Assembly: GCA_030248295.1 (NCBI GenBank)
Contig: JASANH010000479.1
Span: 310,001 to 374,000, forward strand
Direction of reading: 5' to 3'
Origin: Mesodorylaimus sp. YZB2_4
Lineage: Eukaryota; Nematoda; Enoplea; Dorylaimida; Dorylaimidae
Length of the DNA: 64,000 nucleotides
Below are positions 33,558-47,623 of the stretch, in pieces; the stretch's first letter is position 1; each line of letters begins with the position of its first letter. The position numbers were made by a program, and so were the translations under genes. Below the pieces are notes generated by a model. It had not been told where the DNA came from. It did not search any database and saw only the letters and a list, made by a program, of their open reading frames with translations.

Positions 33558-35972
33558 TTACTGGCCGGTCACATGGTCCTCGAGATAGTCCGCGAATAAC
33601 ATCCGCATCGAGTCCACATCCTGTTGTGCCACGGCACCAAGGTCCAAACATCCCGCTTTCATCTTCTCCAAAACTTCTCGTTTCACCTCGCCTAGAATCT
33701 CGTGACTATAATTTTTATGACCTGGAATAAGAAGGCAGCAAATTAACATTTAAATAAGATCAGGTAATCATTAGCCGGGTACGACTTTGGCGAAGAGCTA
33801 GCTGGCCTGTGCCCTAATAAGTAGACTCGTGCCCAGGCAACGCGTCATTGTCCATAAGCTTACCCGAGCTATTCCATTTGCAATATTCATTTACGACACG
33901 TCGCAGCATGAGATCAGCCTGGTGCAACAAGCTCTCCTTGGTCATTTGTCTTTGTCGTTCCTGAAACAAAAGATGAGGCGTATGTTCACACACCAACAAT
34001 GGCATCCGGCACAAAGGCGGCCCTACAGTCTTGTTCATTAGAGCAGCCATTGTCTGCTTGGGACTTGTCCAGGTGGCGAGTGTTGCAGACGCATAGCAGC
34101 CCGTGGGACATCTGTCACTGATCCAAGAGCACCCGTGGAGATGGGAGAGACCCAAGTGTGGGAAAAATATTTCCAGGACTGAAACATCAAACCAGCTGGT
34201 CTGATGCCTCCCACCCGGTTACACTGGCTATTGCGATTATAGCACACAGTACATGTGGCCCCTCATTTGCATAAGACTGCCCTTTTGCACTTGACCAATA
34301 TCGTGCAGTCACCACCGCACACCGCGCCTGATTGCCAGTGTCAACCCAACAGTTGGACAAGCTAGAAGGTAAATAAAGACAACTTCAGTGGGAGTCTCGT
34401 CTGTCTTGACCCCCCCCCCCGTTAGAGTGCTCGGGACTTGGGCAAGTGCAAAGGTGCCTTGGAACGTGATAAACCATTTCCTGCCCCACAGAGCATCGAA
34501 CCAAGGAGACCCCTGTACGAAACCATATTAGACGCAATGCAATACGGCACTCGTATGGTGCACAGGCCATGACAAGAGTGACTCTGACCAAAGCCAGTCT
34601 CACTCACATCATGGCTGGGGACTCAGTGTCACTTCAATTTGAATTAGGGACAGCTGGAATAGGAACCAAGCAGTACAGCTTGAATAGAAAGGAAGCGCAA
34701 CACTATTGCTGGGAGTGTGTGAAATACAGTTTCAGATACATATTACGCACGTACCCTCTCGTTCACATCGATCACGGTCAATGGCGGAGCTGGGTGTCGG
34801 CTGAGTTCTTGTAACTGGTCCATAATTCTGAAATAGCCGAGCCATGACCTGAAATGTCTCTGAAATAAATAAGCTACAGTACCTTTTGAGAGCATGCGAG
34901 TCCGTGACTAGATCGCGCTGATCGATGACCACGGTCGACTTTTCCCACGAGTGCTCATCAGGTGATGGAGGTTGCAAGCGCGAGTTCATCCGCTCGATCA
35001 CGTGCGAGGACACTCGCTGCGAGTCGGCTCGGTGCTGATTCTGGCTGAGGGCCGTCTCCAATGAGCATGGCACGTAGACTTGGGCGTAGGCCATATCACC
35101 TGCAGAGAACACAGCTGGTAAAGGGGTGTACCTGGGTACGGGGTACACTGCAGGGGATACCCTGACTTGAACACTGGCCGCCCAATGGGCCAGGAAGTCA
35201 TATAGGTGGTCCCGATTGGAGAGGATTCTGGCGGCTCTACAGTGCTGCATGCATGACAGCAGATCAGGGAACTTGGCTTGTGAGAGAGGACACCCTTGGC
35301 CAGATGGAGTGCACTTTAGCTTACGCCCATCATTCCAGACACACAATAAATGGATGGGCACGCATGCACACAGCTGTCACTCCCAGCCTCGCCTTGTCGA
35401 ATATCGGAATGAGGAGGTACTCACACTCTCGAGCCAGCTGCAAGTAGGCATATCGCATACTCCTGTAGTACATGTTATCGTCCACCATCACCCACACTCC
35501 TCGTCTCCGTCCCGGTGCACTATCGATTGATCGGTCCTGAAGCGCCTGTTTGATCCACGCCGCCACATCATCGTACACGACCCTACGTTCGTTCTTCCAA
35601 CTCATACCAGGCTGAAATCCACAGCTGTCACTTTACGCGGCTTAAGACTCATTCAAATGACGGTCTGCGCGCCCCTCATGCAAGCCTTGTTAGCTCAGTC
35701 GGTAGAGCGTGGGACTCTTAATCCCAATGTCGTGGGTTCGAGCCCCACACAGGGCGACACATTTTGAAAACGAAGCATCACCTCAGCTCAGCATTTAATC
35801 TTACCTGATTCCACGAATCCCTGTCGTTCAAAATTTCATCATAGCACACATGCCTAGATATAATTGATTCATTTTTCGCCATTTCATTCGTCAATGCACG
35901 ACAAAGTGTCGTTTTGCCCGCACCCGGTAAGCCAACAGTGACCACAATAATTCCATTACTCTGCATCGCCAT
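33558..35972 (-). CDS. PSTK: L-seryl-tRNA(Sec) kinase
   Basis: Exons on the minus strand: 35805-35972, 35425-35611, 34883-35099, 34755-34827, 33864-33960, 33558-33721 (301 aa). It starts with VTVGLPGAGKTT, a P-loop for ATP, followed by CYDEIL; the middle has VMVDDNMYYRSMRYAYLQLAREC, very close to animal PSTK (DDNFYYQSMRYE...QLAR), then a Cys-Ser-Leu-Glu-Thr segment and a C-terminal helical part. Known reaction: ATP-dependent phosphorylation of Ser-tRNA(Sec), the step before SepSecS makes selenocysteyl-tRNA. Its presence implies a selenoprotein pathway. An in-frame Met also exists at 36014, but TTTGCAG lies directly before the chosen ATG, hinting at a leader intron there. A tRNA-Lys gene lies antisense in intron 1. 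Confidence 0.88.
35684..35756 (+). tRNA. tRNA-Lys (anticodon CUU)
   Basis: 73 bases that fold fully: acceptor GCCTTGT pairs with ACAGGGC (one G-T), D-arm TAGCTCAGTCGGTAGAGC, anticodon loop CTCTTAA with CTT, T-arm GTGGG-TTCGAGC-CCCAC, discriminator G. Box A and box B match the consensus. It lies inside PSTK intron 1 on the opposite strand. CCA is not encoded, as expected in eukaryotes. Confidence 0.95.
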
Positions 35973-36014
35973 GACCTGCAAAGAGCGGACTAGGGGACCC
36001 GACCACATTTCCAT

Positions 36015-37013
36015 CGGTTAGATCTATTGCATGGCATAGCGGGCAACCAATAGACCATTTCACACATATCGTACAACGCAAAATTTGAATTTCCCGCTGC
36101 AAGCCGTTTATGACAGTTTTACATGATCAAAAGCTCCTCGCGTCACACTTCGTGTGCGCGTCCCGCTCTCGAAAGCTTTTTAAACAGAATAGCAACAACC
36201 TCTGGCAACTTTTTGAAAATAAAATGAATCCAAGCCATAAGTGAGGAAAACTGACAACAGAAAAATTTCTGCCAATATAACTAGCGTACAGGCTTTGAGA
36301 TGTGGGATTTTACATATATATGTAAAAATGTCATAGGTGGCTTAAAGCGGGAAATTTAAATCTGGAAATGCCCGAAGCCTATGAAATGGTCTCAGTATAC
36401 CCTCAAATACCCGCAGTACCCACCAGTCCAACATCGCTGACTTCGTCTGCGGGGGGGGGGGTCGGGGGTCGGCGATATGGCGGCCCATTTTGGTTGCTTG
36501 TAAAAATTGAATTTTTCAAATTTAAATTTTTTCCGCGAAAATTTAAAGTTAGTTTGGGCCTTCCAAGGCAAAACATTGAGTTTTTTTTACTATAAAAAAT
36601 GAAATTTTTCTTCTGGGGGTGGGGGTCAAACGAAGCAAAGGTACCTGCACAACCTCGCCGAGCGGGGCAGGAGGTCTTCGCCATGTAAAAAAATTCTCTT
36701 CTGCCAAAAATAGTAGGGGGGGGGGTCAATCACAGTAAAGGTCACACCCTTTCCTGGCGGGACAGGGGGGTCTAAAAAATAATAAGGGTCCCACCTTTAC
36801 AAAATTTTTTAGGGGGGGGGGGGGGGTCTACACTTTGGATACCCAGTCAGCGATGTTGCCAGTCCAAGGATACATAGGAGGAATACAAGGACTGGACGTT
36901 TCTACAGTATGACACAACATGCATACACCATGACCCGTAAGAAGACTGGCTTCGACCCATCGCATGTCCAAGACACAAACACACGCAATCCATTTTACTG
37001 TCTCAGCACACCC
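36015..37013. other. Region between PSTK and RPP30, containing a MITE
   Basis: Holds the PSTK promoter side and the RPP30 3' side. E2F-like TTTCCCGC occurs at about 36088. The bulk is the element at 36429-36858; no gene is supported. Confidence 0.4.
36429..36858. mobile_element. 430-bp MITE with 14-bp inverted ends and G-run internal repeats
   Basis: Left end CAACATCGCTGACT (36429) and right end AGTCAGCGATGTTG (to 36858) are perfect inverted copies, flanked by the direct repeat CCAGTC (36423-36428 and 36859-36864). Inside, a degenerate unit recurs that starts with a run of 9-17 G followed by GTC and often carries AGTAAAGGT or GCAAAGGT. No coding frame. The superfamily is not clear from the ends. 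Confidence 0.65.
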
Positions 37014-37958
37014 TCATTCGGGAGTCTGGCCCGAGCCAGTCCTCCTCCTCTTCGCATCAGCTGTCTCCAACTCGACTCGAAATTCGGGTATCTTGGTCAA
37101 TTTGTGCAGCAGTGCCCTGTCCCCCATTTGCTCAACGTCCTGCACAGCCACCACTCCTTTCAAAGTCTTCCTCTTGGCCTCGGCTCGCAGTAGCAGTCGT
37201 CTGGCATTGGTGCCCACGGCTCGTCGCCCATCGTCCGCATTCTTCACGCCGAAAAGCAATGCCATATTGGCCGCGTCGTAGGGCGCACGAAGTTCGATGG
37301 CTCGGCTCGATCTGCTACACAATACCAACCCATCCGTCTTCCGTCCACAGGCTCGAACCAAATCGCGTCCATTGCAGAATGCATCTCGTCGTTTCGAACT
37401 GTCCGATAGGGCGGAGGCGTATGTAATTTCGAATGCCATCCCTTTCTCGATGGCCATCTGCACCAATCGTCCCTTCGAGACCCAGGGTGCACGCTCGCCC
37501 ATGTCCATCGTGACCATATCGATTTCTGTTTTGTTAATGATCGTGCTGAAAATAGATTCCGTTTTAGGATATATCGCCACAATATCGTATTCTTGAATCG
37601 TCGTATTCTTCAGCACGTGATGCACAATATCCGGGTCTTCCATCGTCAATGTTAAACGTGTGTATTGTCGAAATTGCGGCTTGCCCGATGCTTGTCGCGT
37701 GGAAAAATCCAAAAATCGATGGTCCACTTTGAATGGAGCGGGAATAGATTTCATTTTTTCTTGTTGTTTTTTCCGTTTCTTGCCTTTTCCAACCGATTCG
37801 TTCGCATCATCGCTCAATCTCAGACTGACATCTCCGATATCGATGTTGATCGCCACAATATCGTAGCCCAATTCGACGGCCAGTTTCACCAGTTCCGTTG
37901 TCGTTTTTTGATCATTAGGATCGTGTAGGATATTGAGATCGATGAATAGATCCGACAT
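37014..37958 (-). CDS. RPP30: Ribonuclease P/MRP subunit p30
   Basis: A single uninterrupted frame of 314 aa starting MSDLFIDLNILHDPND. Family features: an N-terminal TIM-barrel-like RNase_P_p30 domain with AVELGYDIVAIN, YTRLTLTMEDPD, EYDIVAIYPKTE, IDMVTMD and GRDLVRACGRKTDGLVLCS. The product is a protein subunit of the nuclear RNase P/MRP complexes that trim tRNA 5' ends and process rRNA. Length is close to the usual ~270-320. An upstream in-frame Met at 38036 exists, but family proteins begin at the chosen Met. Odd: it has no introns while its neighbours are densely split, so a retrocopy that replaced the parent, or intron loss, is possible. The frame is fully intact. Confidence 0.92.
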   Translation of the reverse strand: MSDLFIDLNILHDPNDQKTTTELVKLAVELGYDIVAINIDIGDVSLRLSDDANESVGKGKKRKKQQEKMKSIPAPFKVDHRFLDFSTRQASGKPQFRQYTRLTLTMEDPDIVHHVLKNTTIQEYDIVAIYPKTESIFSTIINKTEIDMVTMDMGERAPWVSKGRLVQMAIEKGMAFEITYASALSDSSKRRDAFCNGRDLVRACGRKTDGLVLCSRSSRAIELRAPYDAANMALLFGVKNADDGRRAVGTNARRLLLRAEAKRKTLKGVVAVQDVEQMGDRALLHKLTKIPEFRVELETADAKRRRTGSGQTPE

Positions 37959-38123
37959 ATCTGAAAGCAATGCCCTTAATGGCCGATATGGCCTTAGAAT
38001 CAAGAATAGACGGCCCTGTGGTAAGGCATAAGACAAAAAAACGATAAGAAATTCAAAAATTTAAAATAGTTTACTTGAAAATAAGCAAAAAAGAAATATA
38101 CGATGTCACAAATAATCTTTAAA

Positions 38124-41100
38124 TTACCGAGCACGAACGAATTTCAGGACGTACAATCGCTCTAATCCGTGTTTCCTTTCCAGCACAACACTGCCACGTA
38201 ATCGATCATCGAACACCAGCAGGTTATCGATTCTATTCGAAGCTATGGCCACGAGATAGAAGACACCGTTGGGAGTCAGTAATCTGAAATTGAAAATGAG
38301 AGAAGACACATTCGACATGGAACAGAGGCACTCACGATGAAATATCGGGCAATAATCTGCGAAGAACCGCCGTGCCATCCACGTCACCACCGCACCAGGA
38401 TAAGGCTAAGACGCCGACTTGGTCCACTTCGTCGAAACCATCGGTTGGAACGTAGGGAGGGTTGAAAACGAGGAGATCGACCGAGCCTGAAAACAAAGAC
38501 ACACAGTCAAACATCCTCGGGAATTGAACTCTCACAGTGACGGTTAGGTTTCGAGGAAATTATCGAATCGTGGAATTTTTTATTCGATTTGTTGGTCATC
38601 AAGATAAAGAATGGATTAGAAACACGTTCGATTCTTCGTCAACCCTACTTTTAGATCTGCAGGCACAGACCAGCCAACCAGACGCACAATGCTAAAGGAC
38701 GATTTTCGCCGGCTAATAACTAACGAACGTTTCGACAAAAATTTCTGATTTTTCGCACACGTTGCAAAATAGGCCGGGTCTACAATCTTGCCAATTTTTA
38801 TCAAAATCCGTCCAGGCGTCGTCGAGTTCCAGAATACGCGATTTCTTGTTCAGTGGGGAGAAGACGAGGGGAGGAGACAACATCAGTCTGGAGCAACAAC
38901 CAGAGGTCGTGTCGTACAGTTGTAAATTTTAGTTTTTCTGAAAGCTTGAGCCTCCGGAATCTGCCTTTTGATATTCATTTTTTGAAAGCATCAATTTCTG
39001 AAAAGTCATTCCCAAAAAGTCCCTTTTTTGGCCTTTTTCATCCGTCGCTCGTCAGCTACTGGACGGATTTCGATAAAAATTGACACGATAGCGGACCTGA
39101 CCTATCTTGCGAAGCTTGCAAAACAACAAAGTTTTTGCTTAATCCGTTCTTGAGTTATCGATTATTGAAAATATTTCGTTCAGAGTTGAGCGTCTCCTCC
39201 CGCTGCAAGGGCAGTTGGACATGACGTGAAAGAGGGTCCTTACAACTGAGCCGATATAGCTCAGTTGGTAGGAAATTTGTTTCACTACGAGGTACGCGGA
39301 TCGACTCCATCACTTGACTTAATTTTTTGCTTTGTTTTTTTTCGCATGACAGAGGCACCTTACAGTGAACAAAGAACATGGTGGTGATCTTTAAATGTGT
39401 TTTCAAGTAGGGGATTAGCTATCGGATATGATAGGCGCATAAAAGAAGTAATGTTTTTTCCTGGTGTCTATATATTGCGGAGGGAGTAAAAAGTTCGTAC
39501 CCTGAGTACCTTCCGCATGAGCTGCAGCAGTGAAATTTTTAATTTACACTGCCACACATCCCACTAAAACCCCTGCAAGAAATTGCTCAGGCTGCTATCG
39601 ATGAATAGTGATTCAAACAAACTGATCATCCACCATACAGTCCAGACCTGGCACCCAGCGATTACTACCTATTCGAAAAACCCAAAAAAAGTTTATTGCG
39701 GGGAAAGATTTTTGAGTGATGAGGAAGTGAAATCAGCGACTGAGCGTTTTTTGAGGGGTGTGAGTAATCATTCTTTTTAGCCGATATTCACGCGTTGCAC
39801 GAACGTTTAAACAAGTGCATTGGTCTCAGGAGATCTTATGTCGTAAAAGAATAATCATGGCATTTATGGCATTGTTCAATATGTGGTTAGGCTAGGAACT
39901 TTTTGAACTACCCTCGTATCTACATATTTTTTAAAAAAAGGCATGCATTCGATCCTGTTAGGCGGCGTACGAATAATCTTAGGCGCGCGGCTGCAAGTTC
40001 CGTTTGGGGTTTATGCTTTTCAGAGGTTTGGATGAAGATGCATGACAGTCAGTCACCTTATTTCTCAGTTGATCTATGCATGGGCACGCAGTGTTTTGGT
40101 CGAAACTAGTTTGTAACAAAAACGAAAAACGGTCTTATTATTTCCAAAAAAGTCTGTTATGACAGACTCAAAACTTTTAGACCAGCCAATGCACAGAGTG
40201 GATAACCAGGGCTTAGGATGGCTGGTCTCCTCGGCCGCACGATGACAAGGTCATCTCATGCTGCTTAATGCACACAGTGTGTAATAACTAACACACAGAT
40301 GCTTGTCGATGTCAGCACCAAAGCCACATAGTCTGTGTCCTGCTGCTGTTTGGACAAACTCCCTAAAGGATACCAGCTGTTTCACACGATGGCAACCTGA
40401 ATACGCTAAAGCTCTAGCGCTGCTGTAACCAGCGCACCCAGGCGGCGGGAGATAGTCGAGACCGAAGTCTCTAAGCAAAAAACTCCGTCTGGAGGTAGGC
40501 AAGTCTCGCGACTATACCTGCTCTAGAAACATCAACCGAAGAGGTTGACGTCCCAGCCAGGGGAGCGTATCGATTACTCCCGACCGCCAGGCGTGCTGGT
40601 CACATTCCTCCCATCGTTGGAAAAATGGCGTCCCCGCCATTCTCCAACTGGGAGAACCAACACCCCAGTGGTGGTGCCTTATCAGCGCTAGGTGTTCCAC
40701 CCACCGTCGCGCTAAGGCGCACCAAACGCTCGCCGAACCTTCTCCTCCCGCGTAGGTAATAGCGGAGTAGGTTTCGCCCGCTGGCCCCTGGTGCCTCAGT
40801 GGAGGCAACCCAGACCGAAGTCTGGTAGGGAGTACACCTGCAGGGAACCCTCGGGCCACAGCAAGCGCAGGCGCGCCAGTCCGGCATTCACCACAACCAC
40901 CCGGGCCAGCACACTAGTCCATAATGGGCTTACATCCGAAGAAGGCTTTTTGGTTCGTGACGCCAGTGTAACCAGCGCACCCAGGCGGCGGGAGATAGTC
41001 GAGACCGAAGTCTCTATGCAAAAAACTCCGACTGGAGGTGGCCAAGTCTCGCGACTATACCTGCTCTAGAAACACCAACCGAAGAGGTTGACGTCCCAGC

Positions 41101-42326
41101 CAGGGGAGCGTATCGATTACTCCCAACCGCCAGGCGTGCTGGTCACACTGCGAGTAACGTTGAACAGCTTATCGTGAGATCCTAAGCCTTGAGTAACACT
41201 CTCAACAGTCATTCCACTTTCCAACTTTATGTGGTCATGTTTCACCACATCAGGAATGGCACACTTGATGATGGGGGAACACATTACACAAAATGATTTG
41301 CGTAGCCGGGGGTTGAACACTCGCTAGTAGTGCGCATTCAACCCGTGAGGCAGACACTTTTAGCCAACTATGTTGACCACGAACTGGATCTTTCAATGAC
41401 ATTGCTCGTTGCTTTCAAATCTGCTCGTTGCTCACGATTAGTCGTGGAGATGATATTCATGCAAAAAAAGCAGCTTGAGCACGTTTCCTAACCGACCGTG
41501 GTTGGGATTTGCAGTGACCGAGTAGACCAGCCATCCTAAGCCCTGGTTATCCACTGCGTGCGTTAGCTGGTCTAAAAGTTTTGAGTCTGTCATAACAGAC
41601 TTTTTGGGAAATAACTATTTCCACGAAAAGGCCTTCTGCAGTTGCCCTGTCGCTTCGGGACTGAGATTAGGGATTAGACTTAGTTACGCTATCCGGGTAT
41701 GGACATGGTATTGAGCGGGATTTTTCTCCATAGGACCGGGATGGCTGCACGAGCTGGCTCATTTTATCGAGACCATTGGTTTGAACATCTGGAAGGTTGA
41801 GGGGCAAGGGAGTGACCGGGATCTGGAAACTACCTCAAAGGCCAAAATATCGTAAAATTTCAACTCATCGTCAGTCCTACCTCGAAATCGATCCGACAAA
41901 CATTTTAGAAGATCCCCGACGACCACATGCACACTTGCACTGTTCAATGCCGCATTACGATGAGTGACCTCTGCAGCACAAGGATTGATATCCACTGCAA
42001 AAACGGCACATCGATTGTGACAATATTTTGCTAGCGTACAAGCCACGATTCCACAGCCGCATCCGATTTCGACACAGATTGACGGATTCAGATCCTCAAA
42101 ACCAAAGCTTGTGAACAAATCAACGTTTCAAAGCAGTCATGAAAAACTGATACACCCTGGAACTGTTCCAGTTTTGGCAATACTAGCTCTTACCTACTTG
42201 GATCTCCGTCCATTCGGCTGCCAATGCATCCAATAAAATATGCGTATCTTCGGCAGGCTCGTAAACGAATTTCTTATCAGCGCTCGTCAATTCGTATGAA
42301 GCAGGTTCGAATGACTGATTTGCCAT
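38124..42326 (-). CDS. N6AMT1: HemK-type glutamine/lysine methyltransferase N6AMT1 (eRF1 modifier)
   Basis: Exons on the minus strand: 42198-42326, 41881-42094, 38336-38486, 38124-38283 (217 aa, usual length ~214). The N-terminus has VYEPAEDTHILLDAL; the SAM-binding motif I is CVEIGCGCGIV, the acidic ribose-binding residue is in AVDINPCAA, and the catalytic motif NPPYVPT is intact. The C-terminus (TPNGVFYLVAIASN...VLKF) fits the family. Known role: with TRMT112 it methylates the GGQ Gln of translation factor eRF1. Intron 1 uses an acceptor ending TTTTGAG, somewhat weak. Intron 2 is 3.4 kb and packed with mobile DNA. The start faces MCM4 across about 490 bases. Confidence 0.9.
39245..39312 (+). 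repeat. tRNA-like pseudogene or SINE head
   Basis: TATAGCTCAGTTGGTAGG is a good box A, but the box B reads GGATCGACTCC and the acceptor and anticodon stems do not close. Lies in N6AMT1 intron 2. Confidence 0.45.
39478..39918 (+). pseudogene. Decayed, internally deleted mariner element
   Basis: Around 39636-39780 the reading PYSPDLAPSDYYLF matches the C-terminal catalytic stretch of mariner transposases (third Asp of the DD34D triad). After KIFE the frame stops and shifts to SDEEVKSATERFLRGV, the usual following segment. Rough inverted ends (GGAGGGAGTAAAAAGTTC left, GAACTTTTTGAACTACCCTC right) bound ~440 bp, far below the ~1.3 kb of a full mariner. Not functional. Confidence 0.65.
40425..40604 (+). 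repeat. R1 structured repeat, copy a
   Basis: 180 bp, nearly identical to 40968-41147. It contains a chain of short hairpins: GAGAC-CGAA-GTCTC, CTCC-GTCT-GGAG, AGTC-TCGC-GACT, TCAACC-GAAGA-GGTTGA and GGGAG...CTCCC. The two ends (ACCAGC...GGCGG and CCGCC...GCTGGT) can also pair with each other. Non-coding. Confidence 0.7.
40968..41147 (+). repeat. R1 structured repeat, copy b
   Basis: Direct repeat of copy a with a handful of substitutions, several of them in predicted loops (CTCC-GACT-GGAG here). All hairpin stems of copy a are kept. Confidence 0.7.
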
Positions 42327-42812
42327 TTTCTTTTTGAATTCTCGTTTTCGTGTTCTTCTTCGTCATTATCTGGCTAATCGTAAGCAGCGGGTATAGTAAG
42401 CCGCCAAAGCGGTAAAATAAAGTATTGGATCAAATTTTTAGATAAGTACAACGCTTGATTAGCGAGTGCTATATGAGTCATTTAAGCAAATAATCAAGAA
42501 TTTATAATGTATTTAAAGCACCAAGATAATTTATATTTGTGTATAATTGCTTTAACATTTTCTTACAACTGAAATTTAGTTTTACGCAGTGGAAACCGCT
42601 TGTTGCTCCTTGTGGCTTTCCCGCCTTTTCTAGCGTGCGGTGCACTTTTTGCTCTTAATTATTTATTTATTCTGTTATCTTTTCCGTTTCCATCTTTTTC
42701 TTTCAGTTGGCCGCAAATTTATTAGGGCTCAAGAATCAGGTAAAACCTTGTGGTAACTACCGGCATACCCGGTTTGATTTTCACTGTTCCCTTCTAGAAC
42801 ATTTCCGCGACA
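42327..42812. promoter_or_regulatory. Bidirectional N6AMT1/MCM4 promoter region
   Basis: 486 bases separate the two divergent ATGs. An exact E2F consensus TTTCCCGC lies at 42617-42624, fitting the known S-phase control of MCM genes. A likely leader intron of MCM4 runs from GTAAAACC (about 42739) to TTCTAG (about 42797). Confidence 0.5.
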
Positions 42813-47147
<4,335 letters not shown>

Positions 47148-47275
47148 AGCACAAAATCGCAAGTATTTCGATAAGACTTACTGTTTTTACTTTTTCACTT
47201 ACTATGCCCCATTGTACGTTGGCGATGGTTACACGCGTGTACGACTCACTTTTTCTGTCGTGACCCATTCTGAGC

Positions 47276-47281
47276 AATAAA
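47276..47281 (+). terminator. Polyadenylation signal of MCM4
   Basis: AATAAA 129 bases after the MCM4 stop codon, followed by a T-rich CTCTTTC stretch. Confidence 0.55.
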
Positions 47282-47623
47282 CTCTTTCAGATCTGATGCT
47301 ATTTAGATCGCGGGGTAGTTTGAACTTGCTTGCGTGATGTTCAGGTACAACGGCCGTATGCCTTCTTACGACATGACGGACTGGAGAACTAGCTTGAATG
47401 GGTGGGGAGAATCATTGTACTGTAAAGTCGAATGGGGCTGGACGGGTTGCTTGGGCGCCCGCGCTGTCATTGTTTCAAGGGCCAAGTGGATTACGCACCG
47501 ATCGTTGGATTAGGTTTCCATGGTTTCGTATAATTTTGTTCGTCGAGAAAGAGTGAGAGAATCGGCTCGTTCCGCCATAGTCCAAGCAGCTGTTCCGCGA
47601 GGATTTCTTGGCTAGTCAAGGAG

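Larger units (their letters stand above)
40138..41614. mobile_element. 1.48-kb element with ~90-bp inverted ends, family unknown
   Basis: The left end (40138-40235) and right end (41519-41614) are inverted copies: TTATTTCC at the tip, then AAAAAGTCTGTTATGACAGA, CTCAAAACTTTTAGACCAGC and TAACCAGGGCTTAGGATGGC, with only a few differences. No transposase-like frame lies between. The interior holds two direct 180-bp R1 repeats (40425-40604 and 40968-41147). No convincing target duplication was found. It sits in N6AMT1 intron 2. It may be a foldback or non-autonomous DNA transposon. Confidence 0.7.

Noticed and set aside
33814-34155. A separate minus-strand gene starting at 34155
   Set aside because: Only its 33864-33960 part is coding, as a PSTK exon; the rest is intron.
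39245-39312. A second functional tRNA gene
   Set aside because: Box A is good but box B is altered and the stems do not pair.
40425-41147. Hammerhead ribozyme in the R1 repeats
   Set aside because: The conserved CUGAUGA and matching GAAA core arrangement is absent on both strands.
42094-42198. Alternative donor GTAAGA (phase 1) for N6AMT1 exon 1
   Set aside because: No acceptor gives a matching phase before the conserved SAM motif; the GTAGGT donor five bases earlier gives a phase 0 join that reads EIQ-DLNPSICVEIGCGCG.
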